From: Gordonia aichiensis NBRC 108223
GTDB lineage: Bacteria; Actinomycetota; Actinomycetes; Mycobacteriales; Mycobacteriaceae
Direction of reading: 5' to 3'
NCBI RefSeq assembly: GCF_000332975.1
Contig: NZ_BANR01000026.1
Location: forward strand, 21,887-85,886
Length of the DNA stretch: 64,000 nt
Below are positions 42,422 through 50,731 of the stretch, one piece after another (position 1 is the stretch's first letter; each line of letters opens with the position of its first letter). The translations under genes and the position numbers were made by a program. Under the pieces are notes generated by a model that saw only the letters and a list, made by a program, of their open reading frames with translations, searched no databases and was not told the origin of the DNA.

Positions 42422-42754
42422 CTAGTGGTCGTCGGTGGTGAGCAGTGCGTCGATTCGGTCGACGCGGCCGCGCCAGACCTGTTCGAGTTCATCGAGCATG
42501 TCCGAGACCGCGCGCACCGCCTCGACATCGCCAGAGGCGAGTTGTTCGCGTCCTCGGCGTCGTTTCGTCAGTAGCCCGCAGCGTTCGAGCACGGCGACGT
42601 GCTTCTGCACGGCGGCGAAACTCATGTCGTAGTCGGCGGCGAGTGTGGACACCGACTGTTCTCGGGTGAGCACGCGCCGCACGATGTCGCGGCGCGTCCG
42701 GTCGGCAAGCGCGTGGAATAGCGCGTCTGCGCGGTCCTCTGTTGTCGTGTTCAC
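42422..42754 (-). CDS. ArsR-family regulator
   Basis: A 110-residue winged-helix repressor (ALADRTRRDIVRRVLTREQSVSTLAADYDMSFAAVQKHVAVLERCGLLTKRRRGRE). It has no cysteine pair for metal sensing, which agrees with the non-metal ArsR group paired with SRPBCC proteins. It starts 11 bp after a palindromic operator (42765-42782) and is cotranscribed with the SRPBCC gene. Confidence 0.9.
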   Translation of the reverse strand: MNTTTEDRADALFHALADRTRRDIVRRVLTREQSVSTLAADYDMSFAAVQKHVAVLERCGLLTKRRRGREQLASGDVEAVRAVSDMLDELEQVWRGRVDRIDALLTTDDH

Positions 42755-42764
42755 AGATCAAACA

Positions 42765-42782
42765 TACAACCATTCGGTTGTA
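42765..42782. promoter_or_regulatory. Probable ArsR operator
   Basis: TACAACC-ATTC-GGTTGTA is a palindrome with perfect 7-bp arms, located 11 bp before the arsR ATG and about 80 bp before the divergent membrane-protein gene. It is the natural site for autoregulation. Confidence 0.75.
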
Positions 42783-42864
42783 TTTGTCGAGGGTTTCGCG
42801 TCCATTCGGCGCCGATCGTCCCCCGGGGTCCGCACTCGCAGTCCATCGGGAGCAGACTGGTGGG

Positions 42865-43329
42865 ATGCGCGACGATCGGAGAGGTGTGGACCACGACGAA
42901 CTGGACCCGCGACTCGCGGAGTCACTTCGCGGAATCGAACGCAAAGTCATGGCTGAGGTTCCGCTCCGTCGTCGTGCGGTCATCGCGATCTGGGTGGCCC
43001 TGATCGTGCTCGCGGGTATGAGCGCAGTGACCGCTCTGGTCGGGACTCCGACTCCGCTGTCGCAACTCGCCGTCGTCTTTGGTGCTGCCGCGGTGGTGCT
43101 ATCTCTGGCCGCAGTGGTCGTTCGACGTTTCGCGGTGTGCTGGGTCGCCGCAGCTGTCAGCGCCGTCGCGATACCGGTCTCGATACTCGGCTACTGGTCG
43201 GATCAGACTGCGCGCCAACAGACATCGTTGGGTCTCCTGGTCGCCGCGCTATGTCATATCGCGCTCGTGATCAATTGGGTGCAATGCGTACGGCCACCCG
43301 TCGGACACGGCTCAGGTCACGCGCCGTAG
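42865..43329 (+). CDS. Membrane protein, four helices
   Basis: A 154-residue protein with a hydrophilic N-terminus (DELDPRLAESLRGIERKVMAE) and four predicted membrane helices (AVIAIWVALIVLAGMSAVTALV onward). ATG 42865 lies just after the arsR promoter region. Its 3' end overlaps the convergent SRPBCC gene by 13 bp. Family not recognised. Confidence 0.7.
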   Translation: MRDDRRGVDHDELDPRLAESLRGIERKVMAEVPLRRRAVIAIWVALIVLAGMSAVTALVGTPTPLSQLAVVFGAAAVVLSLAAVVVRRFAVCWVAAAVSAVAIPVSILGYWSDQTARQQTSLGLLVAALCHIALVINWVQCVRPPVGHGSGHAP

Positions 43330-43673
43330 GAGTATCGCAAGTGGGCGAAGAGCAGCTCGTTGACCCGCTTGCGCATGTGACCGGTGAGGCTCACATCCGG
43401 CGCGGGGTCATCCGCGATGAGCGTCCAGTGCACCGCGGTTCCCCCGCCGGACCCGGTCAACTCGATGTCCAGAACCGCATCGGGTCGACGAGGCCACAGC
43501 GACGACCACCGCACACGCGTGAACTTCTCGGCGTCGAGAACTGTAGGCAGCGTTTCGTCGTCGAGCAGTGCGAGCCACTGCCTCGACGGTTGGCGATTGG
43601 GTTCGACAAGGTCGGCGAACACCGCCGCGGGTGGCGCGGGTAGATCGCGTATACGTTCGCCGACGATGGGCAC
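43317..43673 (-). CDS. SRPBCC family protein (polyketide cyclase/START-like)
   Basis: A 118-residue protein with RIRDLPAPPAAVFADLVEPNRQPSRQWLALLDDETLPTVLDAEK and TAVHWTLIADDPAPD, resembling short START-like proteins of actinobacteria. Stand-alone gene on the minus strand. Ligand and role unknown. Confidence 0.75.
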   Translation of the reverse strand: MPIVGERIRDLPAPPAAVFADLVEPNRQPSRQWLALLDDETLPTVLDAEKFTRVRWSSLWPRRPDAVLDIELTGSGGGTAVHWTLIADDPAPDVSLTGHMRKRVNELLFAHLRYSYGA

Positions 43674-43820
43674 GATCAGAGGTTACGGATGTGCCGAGCT
43701 CGGTGCCATCCGATTCGTGAGCCGCAGTCATTTGTCCGCGCTACCACGGGTAACTGCTCGGGAGTCGGCGTCGAATACTGGGCAAGAGGGTGATCTCCCG
43801 ATCGCCCGGGACAGGGATTC

Positions 43821-44420
43821 ATGATGCGATACCGCTGGACTGTACTGACGATGGCCGCAGCCGCGACCGTGCTCACCGTGGCAGGCTGCAACCCCGACGA
43901 CGAGCCATCGGCGGTGACGTCGACGCCGACCGTCGTCACGACTACGACGGTGGCGTCCGATACCGCCACGTCGGCCGCCAGTGGTGCTGACCAGCAGTCC
44001 GGCGGTGCTACGCGGGCATCTGGAGATGGTGCTCAGATGACCGCCACGTCGACGCTGCCGCCGGGTCACGGGACCGGAGCGTCGGCGTATGTCGGCGAGT
44101 GGACCCGCCACGCCAGCCATCTGGAGCTCGGCGCTGATCAGGCGGGCACGTTGGTCATGGGGTCGGGTGCGGTGAATGTCGAGAAGTGGACCATCACCTG
44201 GTCGCCGCAGGGCAGGGGCATCGTCATCACGGTTGGCGACCAGGTTTCCAAGACGGGCGACGGGGTCGGCGACATCTCGAAGGGCGAGACCGTCACAGCC
44301 GAACTCTCCAGCGGCGCCAACAACGGTACGACGCTGCTCACCAAGGGGCTCGGCGACACCGGCGGGCCGCTGACATGGTGCAACTCCTCGTCAGCAGGCA
44401 CGCCGGCGTGCGGGGCGTGA
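43821..44420 (+). CDS. Putative lipoprotein with Ser/Thr-rich linker
   Basis: A 199-residue protein with a lipobox (ATVLTVAGC), a Thr/Ser/Ala-rich linker of about 50 residues, and a C-terminal globular part (YVGEWTRHASHLELGADQAGTLVMGSGAVN...WTITWSPQGRGIVITVGD) ending in a Cys-containing segment (LTWCNSSSAGTPACGA) that could form a disulfide. Likely exported and membrane-anchored. Family not identified. Confidence 0.75.
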   Translation: MMRYRWTVLTMAAAATVLTVAGCNPDDEPSAVTSTPTVVTTTTVASDTATSAASGADQQSGGATRASGDGAQMTATSTLPPGHGTGASAYVGEWTRHASHLELGADQAGTLVMGSGAVNVEKWTITWSPQGRGIVITVGDQVSKTGDGVGDISKGETVTAELSSGANNGTTLLTKGLGDTGGPLTWCNSSSAGTPACGA

Positions 44421-44524
44421 TCGACGAGATCGATCAACGGAGTCCGTACACAACTCGAACCCCAGCGAACCGCCGAGGAGATTATGTCGATGGCCGTCCG
44501 CTCACGACCCGATTGTGGACGTAT

Positions 44525-45124
44525 TCAGGCCGGCGCCATAGCGCGCTGAGCCTTCTCGAGTGCGGCGAGGGTGCGGAGTACATATTCGCGTCGCGAGGTG
44601 AGGTCGGCGATGCGGGCCTTGGCCGACAGTCCTGATTCCTGCTCAGCAGATGCGAGGCGCTCGTCGATGTCGGTGAGTTCGTTCAGCAGGCCCTCGGCCC
44701 GGCTGAGCAACTCAGCCCGATCCGGCCGCGAGACGTCGTTGCGCCGTGTCGGACTCGTCGTCGCCGTGCTTGCCTTGTCGCCGGCGGGTTTTGTGCTGCC
44801 CGACTTCACGGCGCTCGACTTCACAGTGCCCGCAGCCGACCGCGACGCGGATCGCTTGGCCCGAGGTGCCGGGGTGCTGGTACGGATTCGATTCAACTCG
44901 GTGTAGGCGTCGCGGGCGCCGACGCGGTGCTCGCGCTCCTCCTCGTCGTCGCATTCGACAGATCCGCCGAGCGGTCGTAGGCCGTAGAACCCGAGGAACT
45001 TGCGAGCTTCGGTGATGGTTTCTTCCAGATCGCGGCACTTGCTGCAGCGCGGTTCGTCACGGAAGTCCGCGACGTCGTCGGTGGAGGAGCACCACACACA
45101 CGCGGTGGCAGTGGTTTCGGTCAC
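44525..45124 (-). CDS. Zinc-finger and coiled-coil protein of unknown function
   Basis: A 199-residue protein: an N-terminal CVWC...CSKC double CxxC site (residues 10-30), a low-complexity Ser/Thr/Lys/Ala linker (about 85-130) and a C-terminal coiled coil (AELLSRAEGLLNELTDIDERLASAEQESGLSAKARIADLTSRREYVLRTLAALEKAQRA). GTG 45124 is the first start before the zinc site. The layout suggests a DNA- or protein-binding scaffold. Not recognised. Confidence 0.65.
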   Translation of the reverse strand: MTETTATACVWCSSTDDVADFRDEPRCSKCRDLEETITEARKFLGFYGLRPLGGSVECDDEEEREHRVGARDAYTELNRIRTSTPAPRAKRSASRSAAGTVKSSAVKSGSTKPAGDKASTATTSPTRRNDVSRPDRAELLSRAEGLLNELTDIDERLASAEQESGLSAKARIADLTSRREYVLRTLAALEKAQRAMAPA

Positions 45125-45219
45125 GAGAGCATCGGCAGTTCTGGAGAGCACGTTCGAAAACAATACGGGACAAGAGGTTTCGAGATCCAATTCGAGCGTG
45201 TCGCGCGAGGTCGACCGGC

Positions 45220-46299
45220 CTAGAGCCAATCGCGTTTGCGGAAGTTGATGTAGAGCACGATCACAGACCCGACGATGAGGATGGCGCTGACGGCGACACC
45301 CCACGACGAGTTGTATCCGGGGAAGAGCACATTCTGCCCGTAGTAGCCGGTGATGAGTGTGGGCACCGCGATGATGGCGGCCCACGCAGTCAGCTTCTTC
45401 ATCACCGTGTTCAGTCGGGCGTCCATCAGGGACAGGTTCGTTTCGAACGCGCTGCTGAGCATGTCGCGTAACGACTCGGTCCATTCGGCTGCGCGCAGCA
45501 CGTGGTCGTAGAGGTCGGAGTAGTTGGGGTCGAGTTCTTTCGCGTGGTCGTCGCGATCCTGATAGCGGTGGCGCTGGATGGTGCCGACCACGTCGCGCAT
45601 CGGAAGGACCACTCGACGCAGCACGACGAGATCCTTGCGCAGGTCGTAGGTGCGCCGCTGTAACTGCACGTTGGGAATGGAGTCGTCGAACAGGTAGTCC
45701 TCGAGCTCTTCGATCTGGTCGTCGAGCACCTGCACGGCGTCGAAGTGGCCGTCCACCACGACGTCGAGCAGCACGTAGAGCAGGCCACTGACACCGAACG
45801 ACGCCGCGTGCGTGTCGTCGCAGCGCTCCACCACGGTGTCGATCCCGTCGTCCGGATGCATCCGCACAGTGATCAGGGCGTTGTCCTTGATGAAGATCGA
45901 GATGCGATGCAGCGTGAACGACTTCGCCCGTCTGTCCTGTTTTCTTCCTTCGACGGTGCCGGACGTCGGCGGCGGCGCGTCGTCGGAGTCGTCGTCGGTG
46001 CGGGTCTTCTCCTGCACCACAGGTGTTTTCATCTCGATCGCATACACCATGATGAACGTGTGGTCGCTATAGGACACCGTCTTGACGCGCTCGGCCGCCG
46101 AGATGGTGTCCTCGATGGCGAACGAGTTGAGACCGAGTTCGGTGGCCAGTGATCCGAGCGTCTCGTGGCTCGGGCATTGCAGGTCGGCCCAGACGAGCGT
46201 GTCGGACTCGCCGATGTGATCGGAGATCGATGCGAGGGAGAATCCGTCGACCTTCTCGCCGTGTCGCCAGATCTGGCCGGTGATCTGCTCGTCGCCCAT
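45220..46299 (-). CDS. CorA-family divalent cation transporter with GQN motif
   Basis: A 359-residue CorA/ZntB-type transporter: cytosolic alpha/beta domain, long helix (RKDLVVLRRVVLPMRDVVGTIQRH), and two C-terminal membrane helices (AWAAIIAVPTLITGYYGQNVLF; WGVAVSAILIVGSVIVLYINF). The loop reads YGQN where CorA usually has YGMNF, a variant of the signature that sets ion selectivity, and may point to a changed substrate. An acidic insert (DDDSDDAPPP) lies before residue 130. ATG 46299 is supported by the family; the frame is open far upstream. Confidence 0.88.
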   Translation of the reverse strand: MGDEQITGQIWRHGEKVDGFSLASISDHIGESDTLVWADLQCPSHETLGSLATELGLNSFAIEDTISAAERVKTVSYSDHTFIMVYAIEMKTPVVQEKTRTDDDSDDAPPPTSGTVEGRKQDRRAKSFTLHRISIFIKDNALITVRMHPDDGIDTVVERCDDTHAASFGVSGLLYVLLDVVVDGHFDAVQVLDDQIEELEDYLFDDSIPNVQLQRRTYDLRKDLVVLRRVVLPMRDVVGTIQRHRYQDRDDHAKELDPNYSDLYDHVLRAAEWTESLRDMLSSAFETNLSLMDARLNTVMKKLTAWAAIIAVPTLITGYYGQNVLFPGYNSSWGVAVSAILIVGSVIVLYINFRKRDWL

Positions 46300-46368
46300 G
46301 GCGTCATCCTTCCACGCGATCGCGGTCCTCGACGTCGCCTCGCGTACCCGGCCTGGCAGGATCGGCCC

Positions 46369-47490
46369 ATGGCCCACCGCATCCCGTCGCTCACCGGTGT
46401 GCGTGCCTTCGCGGCCGGCGCAGTGAGTCTCACTCATGCCGCGTTCTGGACCGGCCACTACACCGACGACTATGGTGGGCGACTCTTCTCGCGGTTCGAG
46501 GTCGGCGTCGCCATCTTCTTCGTGTTGTCGGGATTTCTGCTGTTCTCGGAGTGGATACGTCCTTTTCGGGAGGGCCGGGCATTGCCGTCGACACGCCGCT
46601 ACTTCTGGCATCGCGCCCGACGCATCCTGCCCGCCTACTGGATCACTGTGATGGTCGTCTACCTCGTGTACGGGTGGTACTCGCCGAGTGGTGAGGCGGC
46701 GGTGACGGGCACCGGCTGGTCGGGTTTCTGGCGCAACATGACACTGACGCAGGTCTACGGCGTCGGGCATCTGCACAACGGACTCACCCAAATGTGGAGT
46801 CTCGCAGCGGAAGTGGTGTTCTATCTGCTACTTCCGGCGATCGCTTGGGTGTTGATCGTCGTGGTGTCTCGCCGACGCTGGCGGCCTGATCTGCTGATCG
46901 GCGGTCTGCTCGTGATCGGGCTGGTGAGTCCGGTGTGGGCGATCCTCGTCGACGGCAATCCCGACGCTGATCCTACGGCGCGGCTGTGGGCACCCGCATT
47001 CCTGGGGTGGTTCGTTGCGGGCATGGTCGTTGCGGTGTGCGCGCCATTGATCCGGAAGTGGAACACCTGGATGTGGCTCGGCGCTGCGGCGATTGCGTTC
47101 GTCGTATCGGGGCTGCCGCTGGCGGGGGAGCCGACCATCACGCCGAGCACGGCGTCGGCAACCATCGTCAAGCATCTGCTCTATCTCGTTGTCGCCGTTG
47201 GAGTGGTCGGACCACTCACCTCCGCCGACCAGTCGTCTGTGTGGGCTCGTCTGTGTGGCAGCCGGATAGTGGTGTGGCTGGGAGAGATCTCCTACGAGTT
47301 CTTCCTGGTACACGTGCTCGTCCTCGAAGTGGTCATGGATCTGCTGAACTACCGCGTCTTCGACGGAAACGTGGTTGTGGCCTTCGTGGTGACGACTGCG
47401 ATCAGCATTCCCGCCGCCTGGGCGCTACACCGCGTAACCCGCCCGCTGTGGCGTGCGCCGACCCCTGGGGCACCCGAATTGCGCAGGTAG
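46369..47490 (+). CDS. Acyltransferase family 3 membrane protein
   Basis: A 373-residue polytopic O-acyltransferase (acyltransferase-3/OafA type) with about ten helices. PSLTGVRAFAAGAVSLTHAAFWTGH carries the family's early Arg and His, followed by RRARRILPAYW-like RYFWHRARRILPAYWITV. Such enzymes acetylate or succinylate cell-surface glycans and lipids using acyl-CoA. ATG 46369 is the first start in the homologous region. The substrate is unknown; arabinan or lipoglycan would suit this organism. Confidence 0.87.
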   Translation: MAHRIPSLTGVRAFAAGAVSLTHAAFWTGHYTDDYGGRLFSRFEVGVAIFFVLSGFLLFSEWIRPFREGRALPSTRRYFWHRARRILPAYWITVMVVYLVYGWYSPSGEAAVTGTGWSGFWRNMTLTQVYGVGHLHNGLTQMWSLAAEVVFYLLLPAIAWVLIVVVSRRRWRPDLLIGGLLVIGLVSPVWAILVDGNPDADPTARLWAPAFLGWFVAGMVVAVCAPLIRKWNTWMWLGAAAIAFVVSGLPLAGEPTITPSTASATIVKHLLYLVVAVGVVGPLTSADQSSVWARLCGSRIVVWLGEISYEFFLVHVLVLEVVMDLLNYRVFDGNVVVAFVVTTAISIPAAWALHRVTRPLWRAPTPGAPELRR

Positions 47491-47496
47491 AATGGG

Positions 47497-48807
47497 ATGA
47501 CGTATTCCGGCGATCGGATGGTTGCGATCGGGTCGTCGGCGAAGTCCCGACTCGAAGGCGTGACGACGATGATCGAGAAGAACGCGGCCCAGCGGGGTGG
47601 CGACAGCAGTGCTCAGATCCGCAGCTGGTGCGAGCGTTCGGCAGTCGCGGGGGAGCGTCCAGAACTCTCGGACACCGCCGCGCTGCTGGTGGCGTCGGGG
47701 TATCTGACCCCTGCAGGTCGGGCGATCCTGGTCCGCCGCATCTCCTCCGGACTCCCGGTGCCGACGTTGCCCGCGGGATTCGGGGAGCTACGTAGGCTAC
47801 AACGCGCGATCATCCAGCTCGAGCATCAGCTCGACACCCCGATGGTTCCCGGGATGGTCGCCACGCTGATGCGCGGGCGCCTCAATGGCCTCATCCGACG
47901 CCGCGACGACGCCCGCAAACAGATCGTCACCGCGAAAGGAGTGTTCGCGGGAAGCACACGCGCGGTTCGCAGGGAACGTCGGGAGAACGTGTACCTCGAG
48001 ATCGAGGAACGCGAGCGGCTGTTCGCGGGGCTCCTCTGCACACCCACCCCGAACGTGAACACCTCCAATCCCATGCGCCGCGCGGGAACCGCGGCCGTCG
48101 GGCGCATTGCGGGCGTGGTCGGGCAGGTCGCCGCCCGCTCCGGGTATCCGCAGGCTGGTGAGTGGGCCAACCGCGTCACCTTCGCCGACGGTGGGCCGGA
48201 TGTGCCGCGGCCGACGTCGCCGCTGTCGAGTGTGGCGAGTTTTGTCGACGGATACGAGACTTTGATGTTCCTCGCCGCGCACTACTACGACCGCATCATG
48301 CGCAACCCGGCCTGGCGGTCGGATCATTTTGCCGTGCAACGGACGCAGGTCAATCTGCACGCAGAACTCGCCGAGATCGTCGCCGACGTCATCGCACTGC
48401 GCTCGGTGCGTATCGACCTCGACCGCGCCAAGCGCAACGGTGGATTCGACGCGTCGTTCGCTGCGCAGATCGATCGTCGTGAAGCATCGCTGCGGCCGGT
48501 CTGGACCGAACTCATCGACCGCGTCCAGGCTATCGGCGACGTCGCGCACGTCGTCGAGTCGGCAGCCGTCGAACTGCGGATTCTGTCCGAATACAACAGG
48601 GCCGCAACCATCGACGACCGAATCGACGCGCTCATCGCCAGGTCGGGTGACCGGGAGATCTCCGTCGACAACGCCAAACGCCTGAGCGAGCAGGTACGCA
48701 GTGGTGAGGAACAACTGCGTATCTACCGCGACGTGCTCGAGGGCAACATCGCGCGAATCTCACCCGCCGTGCCCCGCGAGCTCCCTGCCCGCTACGAGCC
48801 GTCCTGA
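47497..48807 (+). CDS. Conserved hypothetical, mostly helical protein
   Basis: Up to 436 residues, predicted largely alpha-helical with Arg-rich basic stretches (RAVRRERRENVYLEIEERERLF) and a central part with SYETLMFLAAHYYDRIMRNPAWR-like wording (YETLMFLAAHYYDRIMRN). No membrane segment or catalytic motif. TAGAAT at 47488-47493 is a -10 candidate that would put the mRNA start near 47500, so translation may begin at ATG 47518 rather than 47497. Unknown function. Confidence 0.7.
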   Translation: MTYSGDRMVAIGSSAKSRLEGVTTMIEKNAAQRGGDSSAQIRSWCERSAVAGERPELSDTAALLVASGYLTPAGRAILVRRISSGLPVPTLPAGFGELRRLQRAIIQLEHQLDTPMVPGMVATLMRGRLNGLIRRRDDARKQIVTAKGVFAGSTRAVRRERRENVYLEIEERERLFAGLLCTPTPNVNTSNPMRRAGTAAVGRIAGVVGQVAARSGYPQAGEWANRVTFADGGPDVPRPTSPLSSVASFVDGYETLMFLAAHYYDRIMRNPAWRSDHFAVQRTQVNLHAELAEIVADVIALRSVRIDLDRAKRNGGFDASFAAQIDRREASLRPVWTELIDRVQAIGDVAHVVESAAVELRILSEYNRAATIDDRIDALIARSGDREISVDNAKRLSEQVRSGEEQLRIYRDVLEGNIARISPAVPRELPARYEPS

Positions 48808-48829
48808 GTCTGTATTCCGCTGCCCTGGG

Positions 48830-49345
48830 TCATCCGGCGCGTGACCAGGCACGCAGGTGATCTTTTTCGACGCTGCTCAGCCGGCGAAGCGAGTGTGCCT
48901 CTGCATCGACCACGGCCATCTGAGTGCTCGCGACGCAGGCCGGTTTTGAGTCTGCGTCGGCGTGCGCGCCCCGGATCTCGTAGCCGATGGTGAAATCGAC
49001 CGAGCGAAAACCCTTGATCCACATACCGATTCGCAGTGGCGAGTCATCGTGGCGAAGTTGGCTCTGATACCGGATCTCCACGTGGACGATCATCGCGCTC
49101 TTGATCAGTTCAGCTTGGGATTCGGCAGGCGTGTCGGCGTCAGCCGCCATATCGGTCGCGGTGACCAACCACTGAATGCGTGCCTCCTCCATGAGGGTGA
49201 CCATCCGTGCGTGATTGATGTGACCAAAGGCATCCATATCCGACCACCGCACGGGGACCTGTGCGACAAATGCGAAATCTCGGGCCCCGAGAACGCCGTC
49301 ACCTGCAGGCTTCGCCGAACTGTTCACATCCTTTGGTGTTGTCAC
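48830..49345 (-). CDS. Acyl-CoA thioesterase, 4HBT hotdog fold
   Basis: A 171-residue hotdog-fold thioesterase. VRWSDMDAFGHINHARMVTLMEEARIQWL contains the Asp and the GHINHARM helix of the 4-hydroxybenzoyl-CoA thioesterase class. GTG 49345 is the probable start, with a TTATTC -10-like sequence about 3-9 bp upstream; the frame continues open beyond it without similarity. It cleaves an acyl-CoA, the chain length unknown. Confidence 0.86.
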   Translation of the reverse strand: MTTPKDVNSSAKPAGDGVLGARDFAFVAQVPVRWSDMDAFGHINHARMVTLMEEARIQWLVTATDMAADADTPAESQAELIKSAMIVHVEIRYQSQLRHDDSPLRIGMWIKGFRSVDFTIGYEIRGAHADADSKPACVASTQMAVVDAEAHSLRRLSSVEKDHLRAWSRAG

Positions 49346-49616
49346 GAATAACAACCTTATGTCGACGGTGCGCGAGCGTGGTTCGAGGATGTCACTTACC
49401 CGTCTCGCCACGTACCCTGTGGACGACACCGGCCGCGGTGGGCGGGGAACCCACCGACGCGGGCCGTCGTGAATATTGACGACGATGTGCTGAGAGCGCA
49501 GTCGTGTGTATAGGACCCGACGAGGTCCGTGCGCTGCTACGAAGTCGAGGAGCCGTTGTATGGGTGGGCGTTGGAAGATCGCGGTCGCGGGTCGGCGCAC
49601 CAAGGGTGGTGCGGCG

Positions 49617-50621
49617 GTGAGTGAACGCTCGGTGGTCCGTCGGTCCTGTGTGCTCGCAGCCACGGTCATCGGATGTGGTGCGCTGCTCAGCGGCGTTCCC
49701 GCGGTCACTGACGCTGCGCCCGTGCCGGTCGCGAAGATTGCGAAGGATGAGAAGCTCGGCCCACTTCGGACCGATGTCTGGGTCGATTCGCCGTCGATGA
49801 AGACAAAGATCAAATTGTCGGTTCTGACCCCCGCGAACGCATCGGGCCCTCGCCCCACCGTGTACATGCTCGACGGTGCCGGAGCAGAGGGTGACGTGAG
49901 TGATTGGATCACCAAGGGCCACGCGGGCCGATTCTTCGCAGGTAAGAACGTCAACGTGGTGTTGCCCGCGGGTGGTAAGGGCAGTTTTTACACCGACTGG
50001 CAGAAGCGTGATCCCAAGATCGGGCAACCGATGTGGGACACGTTCTTGGCCAAGGAACTACCCCCGCTGATAGACAAGCGGTTCGACGGTAATGGGCGTA
50101 ACGCGGTGATCGGCCTGTCGATGGGTGGTCAAGCTGCTTTCGCACTCACCATTCGTCACCCGTCGGTCTACAGCGGACTCGCGTCGCTGTCGGGCTGCCC
50201 GCCGGTCTCGGGACCGGCCAACGAGGCGTACGTGCGTACGACCGTCGGACGTGACGGCGGCGACGCGACCAACATGTGGGGTCCGTTCGGCTCTGCAGGC
50301 TGGGATGCGCACGATCCCGCCAAGCATCTCGATGCACTGCGCGGCAAGAACATCTTCTTGTCCGCCGGATCAGGCGCCATCGGTCCGCTCGACCTGCAAC
50401 GCCGCATCGAGCCCGACGAGGGCCCGCCGGAAGCCGTGACGGCGTCGTCGTCGGCTCTCGAACTGGGCGCCTACCGCTGCTCGCTGGAGTTCGCCGCGAC
50501 CATGCGCGCCAACAACGTCGCTTACACCGACGGGTTCCGGCTCATCGGCACACACACCTGGGCGTACTGGGAGCAGGACCTGCCCGCCGCGTGGCGAACC
50601 GTATCGCGCGGGCTGTACTGA
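49617..50621 (+). CDS. Antigen 85-type mycolyltransferase/esterase
   Basis: A 334-residue secreted alpha/beta-hydrolase of the antigen 85 family, which transfers mycolates between trehalose monomycolate and arabinogalactan or another trehalose. A Tat/Sec-like signal (VVRRSCVLAATVIGCGALLSGVPAVTDAAP) precedes the mature enzyme; PTVYMLDGAGA, the nucleophile elbow GLSMGGQAA (Ser) and a late GTHTWAYWEQDL with the catalytic His are seen. GTG 49617 gives the neatest signal peptide; ATG 49560 would add 19 residues. A hairpin and a 21-bp repeat array follow the stop codon. Confidence 0.9.
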   Translation: MSERSVVRRSCVLAATVIGCGALLSGVPAVTDAAPVPVAKIAKDEKLGPLRTDVWVDSPSMKTKIKLSVLTPANASGPRPTVYMLDGAGAEGDVSDWITKGHAGRFFAGKNVNVVLPAGGKGSFYTDWQKRDPKIGQPMWDTFLAKELPPLIDKRFDGNGRNAVIGLSMGGQAAFALTIRHPSVYSGLASLSGCPPVSGPANEAYVRTTVGRDGGDATNMWGPFGSAGWDAHDPAKHLDALRGKNIFLSAGSGAIGPLDLQRRIEPDEGPPEAVTASSSALELGAYRCSLEFAATMRANNVAYTDGFRLIGTHTWAYWEQDLPAAWRTVSRGLY

Positions 50622-50629
50622 GGCCGACT

Positions 50630-50650
50630 GAGGCCGACTGGGGCGGCCTC
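50630..50650 (+). terminator. Hairpin after the mycolyltransferase gene
   Basis: GAGGCCG/CGGCCTC forms a 7-bp GC-rich stem with a 7-nt loop just after the stop codon; there is no T-run. A 10-bp direct repeat (AGGCCGACTG twice, 50621-50640) overlaps it. Confidence 0.55.
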
Positions 50651-50654
50651 AGGC

Positions 50655-50731
50655 GTCGACCGGGCGTCTCGTGCCGCCGACTGTGCGCCCGGTGTCGCCG
50701 ACTGTGCGCTGTTAGGCGCTGACCGGGTGTT
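50655..50731 (+). repeat. 21-bp tandem repeat, about four units (locus 3)
   Basis: Units start at 50655, 50676, 50697 and 50718; the second and third share GCCGACTGTGCGC. They belong to the same family as 26665-26790 and 27752-27856 but are more diverged. They lie between the convergent mycolyltransferase and aminotransferase genes, in the sense orientation of the former. Confidence 0.8.
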
